Program-made: the position numbers and the translations under genes
Shown here: positions 5,629-13,475 of the stretch, one piece after another
How positions within the stretch are numbered: position 1 is the first letter of the stretch
Layout: the number at the start of each line of letters is the position of its first letter
The notes under the pieces: model-generated
The model's database searches: none
What the model was told of the DNA's origin: nothing
The model's input: the letters and a program-made list of their open reading frames with translations, nothing else
Assembly: GCA_019119085.1 (NCBI GenBank)
Contig: DWXT01000109.1
Span: 1-20,228, forward strand
DNA from: Flavonifractor avistercoris
GTDB taxonomy: Bacteria; Bacillota; Clostridia; Oscillospirales; Oscillospiraceae
DNA: 20,228 bases
Reading direction: 5' to 3'

Positions 5629-7113
5629 ATGGACAGGATCGGCTTTGACAATCAGAAATACCTGGAGCTCCAGTCCGCCCATATCCGGGAGCGCATCGGC
5701 CAGTTCGGCAACAAGCTCTATCTGGAATTCGGCGGCAAGCTCTTTGACGACTACCACGCCTCCCGGGTGCTGCCCGGGTTCGAGCCGGACAGCAAGATCC
5801 GCATGCTCAAGGAGCTGCGGGACTCGGTGGAGATCGTCATCGCCATCTGTGCCAGCGACATCGAAAAAAACAAGATCCGGGGCGACCTGGGCATCACCTA
5901 CGATGTGGATGTGCTCCGCCTGATCGACGCCTTCCGGGGGGAGGGCCTGCTGGTGGGCGGCGTGGTGGTCACCCAGTACGCCGGCCAGCCCGCCGCCGAC
6001 GCCTTCCAGCGCCGGATGGAGAGCCTGGGGGTCAAAACCTGCCGCCACTACCCCATCGCCGGCTATCCCCACAATACAAGCCTCATCGTCAGCGACGAGG
6101 GCTACGGCAAAAACGACTATATCGAGACCAGCCGCCCCCTGGTGGTGGTCACCGCCCCCGGCCCGGGCAGCGGCAAGATGGCCGTCTGCCTGTCCCAGCT
6201 CTACCACGAGTACAAGCGGGGGGTGAAGGCGGGCTACGCCAAGTTTGAGACCTTCCCCATCTGGAACCTGCCCCTCCAGCACCCGGTGAACCTGGCCTAC
6301 GAGGCCGCCACCGCCGATCTGGGGGACGTGAACATGATCGACCCCTTCCACCTGGCCGCCTACGGGGAGACCACGGTGAACTACAACCGGGACGTGGAGA
6401 TCTTCCCGGTGCTCTCCGCCATGTTTGAGAAGATCATGGGGGAGTGCCCCTACAAGTCCCCCACCGACATGGGGGTGAACATGGCGGGCAACTGCATCGT
6501 GGACGACGAGGCGGTGTGCGCCGCCGCCCGGCAGGAGATCGTCCGCCGGTACTATACCGCCCTGTGCGACCGCCGCATGGGCGCCGCCGGGGACGAGCTG
6601 GTGAACAAGCTGGAGCTGGTGATGCAGCAGGCCCACGTGGACGTGTCCATCCGCCCGGTGGTGGCCGCCGCCGCCCAGGTGGCCGAGGCCACCGGCAAGC
6701 CCGCCGGGGCCATCGAGCTGCCCGACGGGGAGGTGGTCACCGGCAAGACCACCGATCTCATGGGCGCCTCCTCCTCCACCCTGCTCAACGCCCTCAAGCG
6801 GCTGGCGGGCATCGACCATGAGCACCATCTCATCTCCCGGGAGGCCATTGAGCCCATCCAGGCCGTGAAGGTCAACCACCTGGGCTCCGTCAACCCCCGG
6901 CTCCACTCCGACGAGATTCTCATCGCCCTGGCCATCTCCGCCACCACCAACCCCCTGGCACGCCGGGCCCTGGAGCAGCTCTCCACCCTGCGGGGGTGTG
7001 AGGCCCACTCCACCGTGATCCTCTCCCCGGCGGATACCGGCACCTACAGCCGCCTGGGGCTCCGCCTCACCTGCGAGCCCCAGTATGAGACCAACAAGCT
7101 CTACCACAAGTGA
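5629..7113 (+). CDS. DUF1846 domain-containing protein
   Basis: The 494-residue protein has the usual full length for DUF1846. ATG 5629 follows AGGAGAGGAAGG. The opening IGFDNQKYLELQSAHIRERI and the ICASDIEKNKIRGDLGITYD region (73-92) are typical of this family, which is common in Firmicutes and whose function is not established. The protein is soluble, with no signal peptide. A glycine-rich turn TAPGPGSGKMAVCLSQ (175-190) resembles a nucleotide-binding P-loop (GxGSGK). It is followed by a conserved-looking YAKFETFPIWNLPL HPVN stretch (208-226). A C-terminal ribosomal-S5-like fold has been described for family structures, as I recall, without a firm reaction. It has its own promoter and terminator, so it is a single-gene unit. 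Family is certain; activity is not. Confidence 0.9.
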   Translation: MDRIGFDNQKYLELQSAHIRERIGQFGNKLYLEFGGKLFDDYHASRVLPGFEPDSKIRMLKELRDSVEIVIAICASDIEKNKIRGDLGITYDVDVLRLIDAFRGEGLLVGGVVVTQYAGQPAADAFQRRMESLGVKTCRHYPIAGYPHNTSLIVSDEGYGKNDYIETSRPLVVVTAPGPGSGKMAVCLSQLYHEYKRGVKAGYAKFETFPIWNLPLQHPVNLAYEAATADLGDVNMIDPFHLAAYGETTVNYNRDVEIFPVLSAMFEKIMGECPYKSPTDMGVNMAGNCIVDDEAVCAAARQEIVRRYYTALCDRRMGAAGDELVNKLELVMQQAHVDVSIRPVVAAAAQVAEATGKPAGAIELPDGEVVTGKTTDLMGASSSTLLNALKRLAGIDHEHHLISREAIEPIQAVKVNHLGSVNPRLHSDEILIALAISATTNPLARRALEQLSTLRGCEAHSTVILSPADTGTYSRLGLRLTCEPQYETNKLYHK

Positions 7114-7116
7114 CCC

Positions 7117-7149
7117 AAAGGCCCGTCCGCGTCTGCGGACGGGCCTTTT
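7117..7149 (+). terminator. Terminator after the DUF1846 gene
   Basis: A 14-bp perfect stem AAAGGCCCGTCCGC (7117-7130) with GCGGACGGGCCTTT (7135-7148), 4-base loop, runs into TTTTG. It starts 3 bp after the stop codon. Confidence 0.92.
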
Positions 7150-7190
7150 GTGCAATATGCAGGAATTGAGCGTGCTGCTTGCAAAATGCC

Positions 7191-7219
7191 TTGACGGGGC
7201 GGGGACAGAGGGGTACAAT
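7191..7219 (+). promoter_or_regulatory. Promoter of pyrG
   Basis: TTGACG (7191-7196), 17 bases, TACAAT (7214-7219). The start site should fall near 7226, giving a leader of about 68 nt. The G-run start needed for the Bacillus pyrG reiterative-transcription control is not evident right at this position. Confidence 0.82.
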
Positions 7220-7293
7220 AAATCGGATTTGATTTTAGGAAACGGGGCAAGGGGGCTCCGGGACAAGGGCGTCCGAAAATGGGAGGTATCCGT

Positions 7294-8892
7294 ATGGCAA
7301 AGTTTATTTTCGTCACCGGCGGCGTGGTGTCCGGCCTGGGCAAGGGCATCGCGGCGGCGTCCCTGGGCCGCCTGCTCAAGCAGCGGGGGCTGAAGGTGAA
7401 GGTACAGAAGCTGGATCCCTATCTGAACGTGGATCCGGGCACCATGAACCCCTACCAGCACGGGGAGGTGTTCGTCACCGACGACGGGGCGGAGACCGAC
7501 CTGGATCTGGGCCACTACGAGCGGTTCATTGACGAGAATCTCACCGTCCACTCCTCCGTGTCCTCCGGCCGGGTGTACTGGAACGTGCTCAACCGGGAGC
7601 GGGCGGGGGACTACCTGGGGGGCACGGTGCAGATCATCCCCCACATCACCGGCGAGATCAAGCGGAACATCTACCAGCTGGATACCGAGGACACCGACGT
7701 GGCCATCGTGGAGATCGGCGGCACCGTGGGCGACATCGAGTCCCAGCCCTTCCTGGAGGCCATCCGCCAGGTGGCCGCCGAGCGGGGCCGCCACAACGTC
7801 ATGTTCGTCCACGTGTCCCTCATTGTAGCCATCCCCGGCTCCGGGGAGCTGAAGAGCAAGCCCACCCAGCACTCGGCCAAGGAGCTTTTGAGCCTGGGCA
7901 TCCAGCCCGACGTGATCCTCTGCCGCTCCGACGCCCCCGTGCCCGGCGAGATCCTGGACAAGATTTCCCTGTTCTGCAACATCCCCCGGGAGTGCGCTAT
8001 CCCCAACCTCACCGCCTCTATCCTCTATGAGGTGCCCCTCCTGCTGGAGAAGGCGGGCCTGGCCGACGCGGTGGTGCGGCGGCTGGGGCTGATCTGCCAC
8101 GCCCCCGACCTGACGGAGTGGGCCACCATGGTTCACCGGGCCAAGCACCCGGAGGGGCGGGTGGAGATCGCCCTGGTGGGCAAGTACGTGGGGCTCCACG
8201 ACGCCTACCTGTCGGTGGTGGAGGCCCTGACCCACGGCGGCATCGCCAACCGGGTGCAGGTGGACATCCGCTGGGTGGACTCGGAGCAGCTCACCGACGA
8301 CAACGCCGGGGAGATCCTGTCCGGCTGCGGCGGCGTGATCGTCCCCGGCGGCTTCGGCGGCCGGGGGGTGGAGGGCATGATCTCCGCCATCCGCTGGGCC
8401 CGGGAGAACCGGGTGCCCTTCTTCGGCGTCTGCCTGGGCATGCAGATGGCGGTGGTGGAGTTCGCCCGCCACGGGGCGGGGCTGGCCGGCGCCCACTCCA
8501 GCGAGCTGGCCGACACCCCCTATCCGGTGATCGACCTGATGCCCGACCAGCGGGATGTCACCGCCAAGGGGGGCACCATGCGCCTGGGGGCCTATCCCTG
8601 CCGCATCACCGAGGCCGAGGGCCCGGTGGCCGCCGCCTACGGCGGGCCGGAGATCTCCGAGCGCCACCGCCACCGCTACGAGTTCAACAACCAGTACCGG
8701 GAGACTCTGGAGGCCGCAGGCCTCCGCCTGGCGGGCCTGTCCCCCGACGGCCGGCTGGTGGAGATTGTGGATCTGCCGGAGCACCCCTGGTTCGTGGGCG
8801 TCCAGTTCCACCCGGAGTTCAAGAGCAGGCCCAACCGGGCCCACCCCCTCTTCCGGGACTTCGTCCGCGCGGCCAAGGAGCACAATAAGTAA
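7294..8892 (+). CDS. pyrG: CTP synthase (glutamine-hydrolysing)
   Basis: CTP synthase makes CTP from UTP, ATP and glutamine in the cytoplasm, the last step of pyrimidine nucleotide synthesis. ATG 7294 (MAKFIFVTGG) is preferred over ATG 7279 because the GGGAGGT ribosome site at 7281-7287 overlaps the latter. The product is 532 residues, normal for the family. The synthase domain shows the P-loop GGVVSGLGKGI (9-19), DPYLNVDPGTMNP (41-53), and HGEVFVTDDGAETDLDLGHYERF (56-78). The glutaminase domain carries the nucleophile C380 in FFGVCLGMQ, and H506 and E508 in VQFHPEF. All key residues are present. It has its own promoter and ends at a hairpin shared with the convergent EF-G-like gene. Confidence 0.98.
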   Translation: MAKFIFVTGGVVSGLGKGIAAASLGRLLKQRGLKVKVQKLDPYLNVDPGTMNPYQHGEVFVTDDGAETDLDLGHYERFIDENLTVHSSVSSGRVYWNVLNRERAGDYLGGTVQIIPHITGEIKRNIYQLDTEDTDVAIVEIGGTVGDIESQPFLEAIRQVAAERGRHNVMFVHVSLIVAIPGSGELKSKPTQHSAKELLSLGIQPDVILCRSDAPVPGEILDKISLFCNIPRECAIPNLTASILYEVPLLLEKAGLADAVVRRLGLICHAPDLTEWATMVHRAKHPEGRVEIALVGKYVGLHDAYLSVVEALTHGGIANRVQVDIRWVDSEQLTDDNAGEILSGCGGVIVPGGFGGRGVEGMISAIRWARENRVPFFGVCLGMQMAVVEFARHGAGLAGAHSSELADTPYPVIDLMPDQRDVTAKGGTMRLGAYPCRITEAEGPVAAAYGGPEISERHRHRYEFNNQYRETLEAAGLRLAGLSPDGRLVEIVDLPEHPWFVGVQFHPEFKSRPNRAHPLFRDFVRAAKEHNK

Positions 8893-8908
8893 ACAGATAC
8901 GGGCACAT

Positions 8909-8958
8909 GCAAGGGCCGGGCTGAAAACAGCCCGGCCCTTGTGCATATTGGGTTAGTC
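8909..8958. repeat. 50-bp direct repeat, copy 1
   Basis: This segment is identical over 50 bp to 9133-9182. It holds the terminator hairpin and the reverse complement of a stop codon region. The similarity continues for 19 more bases at 15 of 19. In the frame of the EF-G-like gene this first copy would read ..AMQDEAD-stop, against VMQEEAD-stop in the intact gene, so it carries a second gene tail. Confidence 0.95.
8911..8940. terminator. Terminator hairpin after pyrG
   Basis: AAGGGCCGGGCTG (8911-8923), loop AAAA, CAGCCCGGCCCTT (8928-8940): a 13-bp perfect stem. The A and T ends are short and no long T run follows, so termination efficiency is uncertain. It can act for both strands. Confidence 0.75.
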
Positions 8959-9132
8959 GGCCTCGTCCTGCATCGCCGCGTCGTCGCAAAGTCCGCTGTT
9001 TTCGGAACGGCCTGGCGGCCATTCCTCAATCGCTTCCTTGCTCCTCCGCTCCCCAACCGACCCGCTGTGCTGGGCTTGTGTGGGGGCCCCATTGAATGGG
9101 CCCCCGAGGACACGCCGACTGCCGCCAGGAAA
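8959..9132. other. Structured 174-bp segment between the direct repeats
   Basis: No credible gene is seen. Two hairpins stand out: GGAATGGCC/GGCCGTTCC on the minus strand (9025-9004, nine pairs including one U-G, loop of 4), and GGGGGCCC/GGGCCCCC (9082-9089 with 9098-9105, loop of 8), the latter flanked by GTGT/ACAC. The minus strand keeps an open frame ending ..SENSGLCDDAAMQDEAD, but it has no start region. It may be a gene relic, a small RNA or a repeat. Confidence 0.4.
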
Positions 9133-9182
9133 GCAAGGGCCGGGCTGAAAACAGCCCGGCCCTTGTGCATATTGGGTTAGTC
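9133..9182. repeat. 50-bp direct repeat, copy 2
   Basis: This is the exact second copy of 8909-8958, offset 224 bp. It contains the last two codons and stop of the EF-G-like gene plus its terminator hairpin. Confidence 0.95.
9135..9164. terminator. Terminator hairpin after the EF-G-like gene
   Basis: This is the same 13-bp stem and AAAA loop as at 8911-8940, starting 12 bp past the EF-G-like stop codon (minus strand). Confidence 0.75.
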
Positions 9183-11255
9183 AGCTTCCTCCTGCATCAC
9201 CTTGGCGGCCTCGATGGCCTTTTCCTGGGCGGCGGGCGGCGCGTCCTCGTAGCGGACGAAGTGGAAGGTGAAGGAGCCGCGGCCCTGGGTCATGGAGCGC
9301 AGGTCGATGGCGTAGCGGCCCATCTCGGCCATGGGCACCTCGGCCTCCACGATCTGGTTGCCCTCGCCGTCGGGGTTCATGCCCATGACACGGCCCCGGC
9401 GCTTGTTCAGATCGCCGATGACGTCGCCCATGTAGCTGTCGGGGATGGTGACCTTCAGCTCGCCGATGGGCTCCAGCAGCACGGGGCTGGCCTGGGGCAT
9501 ACCGGCCTTGTAGGCCAGCTGCACGGCGGTCTTGAACGCCATTTCGGAGGAGTCCACCGGGTGGTAGGAGCCGTCAAACAGGGTGGCCTTCAGGTACACC
9601 ACCGGATAGCCGGCCAGCACGCCGTGCTGTACGGCCTCCCGCATGCCCTTCTCCACGGCGGGGAAGTAGTTCTTGGGCACGGCGCCGCCCACGACCTCCT
9701 CGCAGAACTGGAGCTCCTCGGTGTCGCCGGGCTCGAAGCGCATCCATACGTCGCCGAACTGGCCGTGGCCGCCGGTCTGCTTCTTGTGGCGGCCCTGCAC
9801 CTCCACCTTCTTGCGGATCTTCTCCCGGTAGGCCACACGGGGCTCGGAGAGCTCCGCGTCCACGCCGAAGCGGCTCTTCAGGCGGGAGAGGATCACGTCC
9901 ATCTGCATGTCGCCGGTGCCGGAGACCACCATCTGGTGGGTCTCAGCGTTGTTGACCCAGTTGAAGGTCAGATCCTCCTCATTCAGGCGGGTGAGGCCGG
10001 CGGCGATCTTGTCCTCCTGGCCCTTGGTCTTGGGGGTGATGGCAACGGAGTAGCAGGGCTCGGGGAAGGGGATGGCCTCCAGCTTGACCACCTTGCGGGG
10101 GTCGGACAGGGAGTCGCCGGTCTTCACCTTGTCCATCTTGCCGATGGCGCCGATGTCGCCGCACTCCAGCTCCTTGACCTCCTCGGCCTTCTTGCCCTTC
10201 ATGACGTACAGGCGGCCCAGCTTCTCGGTGGCGCCGGTGCGGGCGTTGATCATCTGCATATCCGGCTTGATGTTGCCCGACATGACCTTCACATAGGAGT
10301 ACTTGCCGTACTGGTCGGAGACGGTCTTCCACACGTAGGCCACGGGCAGGGCGCCGGGGGAGGGCACGAACTCGTCCAGCTCGCCCTTCTCGTTCTCGCC
10401 CATGAGGGGCCGGCCCTCCAGGGGGGAGGGGAGCAGCTCCACAATGATGTCCAGCAGCATGCGGGTGCCCAGGCCGGTGACGGCGGAGCCGCACACCACG
10501 GGGAACAGGGACAGATCCTTCACGCCGGCCCGCAGGCCCTGGATCATCTCGGCGTAGGTGAAGTCCTCGCCGGAGAAGTACTTGTCCATCAGCTCCTCGC
10601 TGGTCTCGGCCACGGACTCCTTCAGGGCGTCGTACAGCTCGTCCAGCACGGGCTTCTTGTCGTCGGGCACATCGATCTCAATGCGCTCGCCCTTGGGGCC
10701 GGCCTCGAAGGCCCGCTTGTGGAGCACGTCGATGAAGCCGATGACCTTCTTGTCCGCGTCCCAGATGGGGGCCACCACGGGGGCGATGTTCTTGCCGAAC
10801 CGCTCCCGCAGGGTCTCAAAGGCGGCGTTGTAGTCGGAGTTGTCCTCGTCGGTCTTGGAGATATAGAGCAGCCGGGGCAGCTTGCGCTGCTCGCACAGCT
10901 TCCACGCCTTCTCGGCGCCCACGCTCATGCCCGCCTTGGCGGAGCAGACGATGATGGCCGCGTCGGACACCTGGAGGGCCTCGATCACCTCGCCCACGAA
11001 GTCGAAGTAGCCCGGGGTGTCCAGCACGTTGATCTTACAGCCGTTATACTCAATGGGGGCCACCGCGGTGGAGATGGAAATCTGACGGCGGGTCTCCTCG
11101 GGGTCGTAATCACAAACGGTGTTGCCGTCCACGGGGTTGCCCAGCCGGACGGTGCCACCGGTCAAATACAGCATGCTCTCGGCCAGGGAGGTCTTGCCGT
11201 TCCCGCCGTGGCCCAGCAGGCAGACGTTGCGGATATTTTGTACGGAATAGCTCAT
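9177..11255 (-). CDS. Elongation factor G-like translational GTPase (EF-G paralogue)
   Basis: The protein has 692 residues, normal for EF-G. ATG 11255 (MSYSVQNIRNV) follows AAGGAGAGGA; an in-frame upstream start at 11330 falls in the promoter region. All five EF-G domains are visible: G domain 8-270, domain II about 300-385, domain III about 395-470, domain IV with HGQFGDV (497-503) and YHPVDSSEMAF (565-575), and domain V with YMGDVIGDLNKRRGRV (608-623). The G motifs depart from true EF-G: G1 is GHGGNGKT (15-22) instead of AHIDAGKT, and G4 is SKTD (133-136) instead of NKxD. DTPG (79-82) and GSA (256-258) are normal. Such divergent paralogues are widespread in Firmicutes and are usually not the main translocase. 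It is a single-gene unit with its own promoter. Family certain; exact ribosomal role unknown. Confidence 0.92.
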   Translation of the reverse strand: MSYSVQNIRNVCLLGHGGNGKTSLAESMLYLTGGTVRLGNPVDGNTVCDYDPEETRRQISISTAVAPIEYNGCKINVLDTPGYFDFVGEVIEALQVSDAAIIVCSAKAGMSVGAEKAWKLCEQRKLPRLLYISKTDEDNSDYNAAFETLRERFGKNIAPVVAPIWDADKKVIGFIDVLHKRAFEAGPKGERIEIDVPDDKKPVLDELYDALKESVAETSEELMDKYFSGEDFTYAEMIQGLRAGVKDLSLFPVVCGSAVTGLGTRMLLDIIVELLPSPLEGRPLMGENEKGELDEFVPSPGALPVAYVWKTVSDQYGKYSYVKVMSGNIKPDMQMINARTGATEKLGRLYVMKGKKAEEVKELECGDIGAIGKMDKVKTGDSLSDPRKVVKLEAIPFPEPCYSVAITPKTKGQEDKIAAGLTRLNEEDLTFNWVNNAETHQMVVSGTGDMQMDVILSRLKSRFGVDAELSEPRVAYREKIRKKVEVQGRHKKQTGGHGQFGDVWMRFEPGDTEELQFCEEVVGGAVPKNYFPAVEKGMREAVQHGVLAGYPVVYLKATLFDGSYHPVDSSEMAFKTAVQLAYKAGMPQASPVLLEPIGELKVTIPDSYMGDVIGDLNKRRGRVMGMNPDGEGNQIVEAEVPMAEMGRYAIDLRSMTQGRGSFTFHFVRYEDAPPAAQEKAIEAAKVMQEEAD

Positions 11256-11309
11256 AACTTTGTTTCCTCTCCTTACATTTGAGATCGTCAGCAGCGGCCC
11301 AAAACGATC

Positions 11310-11324
11310 AACAGCACTGCTGTT
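11310..11324. promoter_or_regulatory. Operator-like dyad at the EF-G-like start site
   Basis: AACAGCA-C-TGCTGTT is a perfect 7-bp inverted repeat. It begins 5 bp past the -10 element of the EF-G-like promoter and spans the expected start site, where a repressor could act, or it may be a 5' hairpin. No cognate regulator is identified. Confidence 0.4.
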
Positions 11325-11328
11325 GTTC

Positions 11329-11357
11329 ATTATACATTAAATCGAAGCGACTTACAA
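11329..11357 (-). promoter_or_regulatory. Promoter of the EF-G-like gene
   Basis: On the minus strand TTGTAA (11357-11352), 17 bases, and a perfect TATAAT (11334-11329). The leader is about 65 nt. Confidence 0.85.
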
Positions 11358-11381
11358 CTGAAATTTTAGAAAAACCGCGCA

Positions 11382-11413
11382 AAATGCCCCGCCGCGTCAG
11401 CGGCGGGGCATTT
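11382..11413 (-). terminator. Terminator after the DUF4179 gene
   Basis: A 14-bp perfect stem AAATGCCCCGCCGC (11382-11395) with GCGGCGGGGCATTT (11400-11413), loop of 4, lies 15 bp past the stop. On the minus strand it runs into TTTTGCGCGGTTTTT. It insulates the ECF operon from the EF-G-like promoter. Confidence 0.88.
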
Positions 11414-11428
11414 GGAATGTCCGGATGG

Positions 11429-12856
11429 TCAGGAGAGGGGCACGGTCTCCCCGTTGATGGACACCGATTCCACGTTCTCCGGGTCGATGGGCCGGTCAAA
11501 GATCCAGCAGGCCCACCAGCTGTCCGAGTCGGCATAGGAGGGGCTGAGAACGGTGCCGTCGGTGAGGGTGACGGAGGGGGTGAGCTCCTCCAGCGCGGTG
11601 GAGCGGAGTGTCTTTCCGTCCTCCGGGTACATGGAGTCCTGATCACAGACCAGGGTGAGGCTCAGGGGGGAGAGCTCCAGCCGCTCCGCCGTGATGAAGC
11701 CGTCCGATGCCTGAGCGGCGGGCAGCTCCAGAGAGAGGGGGATGGTCTTTCCCTCCACGGCCTGGAGAGGGATCTCCAGCGTCCAGTCCCCTTCGACCGG
11801 GTCAGTCAGGGTGGAGTAGTCGCCCATGACCGTGATCTCTGTCAGCAGAGGCAGCTCCGCCGGCCCGAAGCCCTCCAGGCAGTAGTCCAGATCTCCGTCC
11901 ACAGGGGTGACCTTTTCCAGAGGGCGGCCCACCGCCGCGCCGTCGTCCTTGAGGATCATGGCGCTGACCTCCACATCCTCCCACACCGCATCTGGGGCGG
12001 GCCGCACCCGCACGTGGAGATTCCCGTCGGCGGCGAACCCCGCCGCCGCGATGGAGTAGTCCCCGCCGGAGTCGATGGCCTGCTCCCGCTCCGGCTGGGG
12101 CAGCAGGACGGCGGCGCCGTCCTCCGTCCAGGTGCTGGGCAGAAGTTCCCCGGTGATCGGGAACCCCTCGGCCGGAGTGGTCAGCGCCTCCCCGCTGGCC
12201 GCCCAGTCAAGGGTGCCGTCCTCGCCGATGCCCACCGGTATCCGGGTAATGGTGTCCGTATTGGAGGACGGGGCGGCGCTCCAGTGGAGCACCGGACGGT
12301 GCCCGCCCAGCAGGCTCTCCACATTCAGACGGAACGTATCGCCGTCCGACACCCCCTCCCGCCCGGTGGCGGTGATCACAAACAGGGCCCTTCCTGTTTC
12401 CGGGTCGTAGGAAAGCTGCGTCACACGATAATTTCGATAGGGCCACGTACCCCTGTCCGCCAGGGACAGGGAATAGGTCACCTCGGTGTTTTCGTCCAGC
12501 CGGTTCCCCTCCAGATCCCGGGCGGTGAAGTAGATGCGCACCAGCCGGCTGTCCGCCAGGGCGGCCTGGGCCTCGATGCGGATGCCCTGATCCTCGCAGG
12601 CGGCCTCCACCTCCACGGCGTAGGGGGCGCGGCCCCCCAGGTCGCTCCGGATGGCCTGCCAGATGGTGGGCCCCGCCGCCGCGGCGGAGACCACCAGGGC
12701 CGCGCACACAACCAGAGCGGCCGCGCCCCGGCGGGTCAGGCGGCGGGGCGGCCGCGCCCCGCTCCCGGCGGCCTCCATCCGGCGCTTGGTGCGCGCCAGC
12801 AGTTCCGGGGCGGGGATGACGGCGTCCATGCGGCGCCGGTAGTCATCTTGAAACAT
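11429..12856 (-). CDS. DUF4179-type membrane protein, probable anti-sigma partner
   Basis: The protein has 475 residues. ATG 12856 follows AGGAGGG with a 7-base gap and overlaps the end of the sigma factor gene by 14 bp, so translation is coupled. A short cytoplasmic part (1-43, DDYRRRMDAVIPAPELLARTKRRM) precedes one membrane helix (about 44-62). About 410 extracellular residues follow with no cysteine pairs or catalytic motif that I recognise. The layout and the region after the helix (PTIWQAIRSDLGG...) match DUF4179 proteins, which in Clostridia are encoded directly after ECF sigma factors and are thought to hold them inactive. Repeated D/T-rich beta strands suggest an outer sensing domain. 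Function is inferred from context. Confidence 0.75.
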   Translation of the reverse strand: MFQDDYRRRMDAVIPAPELLARTKRRMEAAGSGARPPRRLTRRGAAALVVCAALVVSAAAAGPTIWQAIRSDLGGRAPYAVEVEAACEDQGIRIEAQAALADSRLVRIYFTARDLEGNRLDENTEVTYSLSLADRGTWPYRNYRVTQLSYDPETGRALFVITATGREGVSDGDTFRLNVESLLGGHRPVLHWSAAPSSNTDTITRIPVGIGEDGTLDWAASGEALTTPAEGFPITGELLPSTWTEDGAAVLLPQPEREQAIDSGGDYSIAAAGFAADGNLHVRVRPAPDAVWEDVEVSAMILKDDGAAVGRPLEKVTPVDGDLDYCLEGFGPAELPLLTEITVMGDYSTLTDPVEGDWTLEIPLQAVEGKTIPLSLELPAAQASDGFITAERLELSPLSLTLVCDQDSMYPEDGKTLRSTALEELTPSVTLTDGTVLSPSYADSDSWWACWIFDRPIDPENVESVSINGETVPLS

Positions 12857-13343
12857 GGCTTGTCCCTCCTTCTTCGTCCTCCAGATAGCCCCGCAGCAGC
12901 CGCCGGGCCCGCATGAGGCGCATGCGCACGGCGGACTCGCTTTTTCCAACCAGTTCAGCGATCTCCGGGGTGGAGTAGCCCTCATAATAGTAGAGGTGGA
13001 CGGCCGCCCGCAGCTCCGGGGGCAGCTTGTCCAGATACCCGTCCAGCCGGGCCTCCTCCGGCTCCGGCGCGGCCAGCTCCGCCGCCGCGTCCAGAGGCTC
13101 GGTTCTCCGGCGGAACGGATTGCGCCAGTATGAGTTGGCGCAGTTGACGGTTACCCGGCAGAACCAGGCCTTTGCGTGCGCCTCACTGTCAAAGGCGGGC
13201 TGCCGGCTCACATAGCGGAGGAATACCTCCTGAAAAATCTCGTCCGCCGCGTCCCGGCTGCGGGTGCGGGCGAAGGCCAGGCGGTAGACCAGGTTGGCGT
13301 ACCTGTCCACCATCTCCTCACCCCGGGTCTCCCGGGCGTTCAT
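12843..13343 (-). CDS. ECF-type RNA polymerase sigma factor
   Basis: This 166-residue protein has normal ECF length. ATG 13343 follows AAGGGGGGAT; an inner ATG (MVDRYANL) has GGTGAGGAG too close to be used. Region 2 is seen at about 10-75 (YANLVYRLAFARTRSRDAADEIFQEVFLRY, then AWFCRVTVNCANSYWRN). Region 4 lies at about 105-155, with LPPELRAAVHLYYYEGY and the helix-turn-helix STPEIAELVGKSESAVRMRL. It would direct RNA polymerase to a small regulon, probably for envelope stress, and is held by the DUF4179 protein encoded next. It is divergent from the S11 carboxypeptidase gene, with 198 bp between the starts. Family certain; regulon unknown. Confidence 0.95.
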   Translation of the reverse strand: MNARETRGEEMVDRYANLVYRLAFARTRSRDAADEIFQEVFLRYVSRQPAFDSEAHAKAWFCRVTVNCANSYWRNPFRRRTEPLDAAAELAAPEPEEARLDGYLDKLPPELRAAVHLYYYEGYSTPEIAELVGKSESAVRMRLMRARRLLRGYLEDEEGGTSHVSR

Positions 13344-13475
13344 GGGCGATCCCCCCTTTTTCCCGTTTGGAATGGGCCCTTCCTGCTAAGAATACGCCCC
13401 GGCGGCGGCATCTGTCACCGGCAGAGGAGAAAAAGACAAAAAATTTTTTGAAAACCCGGACGGGCCTGTGAAAAA

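Noticed and set aside
7220..7293. Bacillus-type pyrG attenuation or reiterative transcription
   Set aside because: The expected start (near 7226) does not begin with the GGGC run required, and no clear terminator hairpin lies in the short leader.
5470..8946. 1158-codon minus-strand open frame opposite the DUF1846 gene and pyrG
   Set aside because: It crosses two clear plus-strand genes, a terminator and a promoter, and is G/V/H/Q-rich throughout.
9082..9105. GGGGGCCC/GGGCCCCC hairpin as a terminator
   Set aside because: No T run follows on either strand, and it lies beyond the terminators of both flanking genes; kept only as part of the structured segment.
13389..13418. Possible promoter of the first ECF gene on the minus strand (GTGACA-18-TATTCT)
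   Set aside because: The match is weak and the second ECF gene has no equivalent at a similar position; autoregulation could not be supported.
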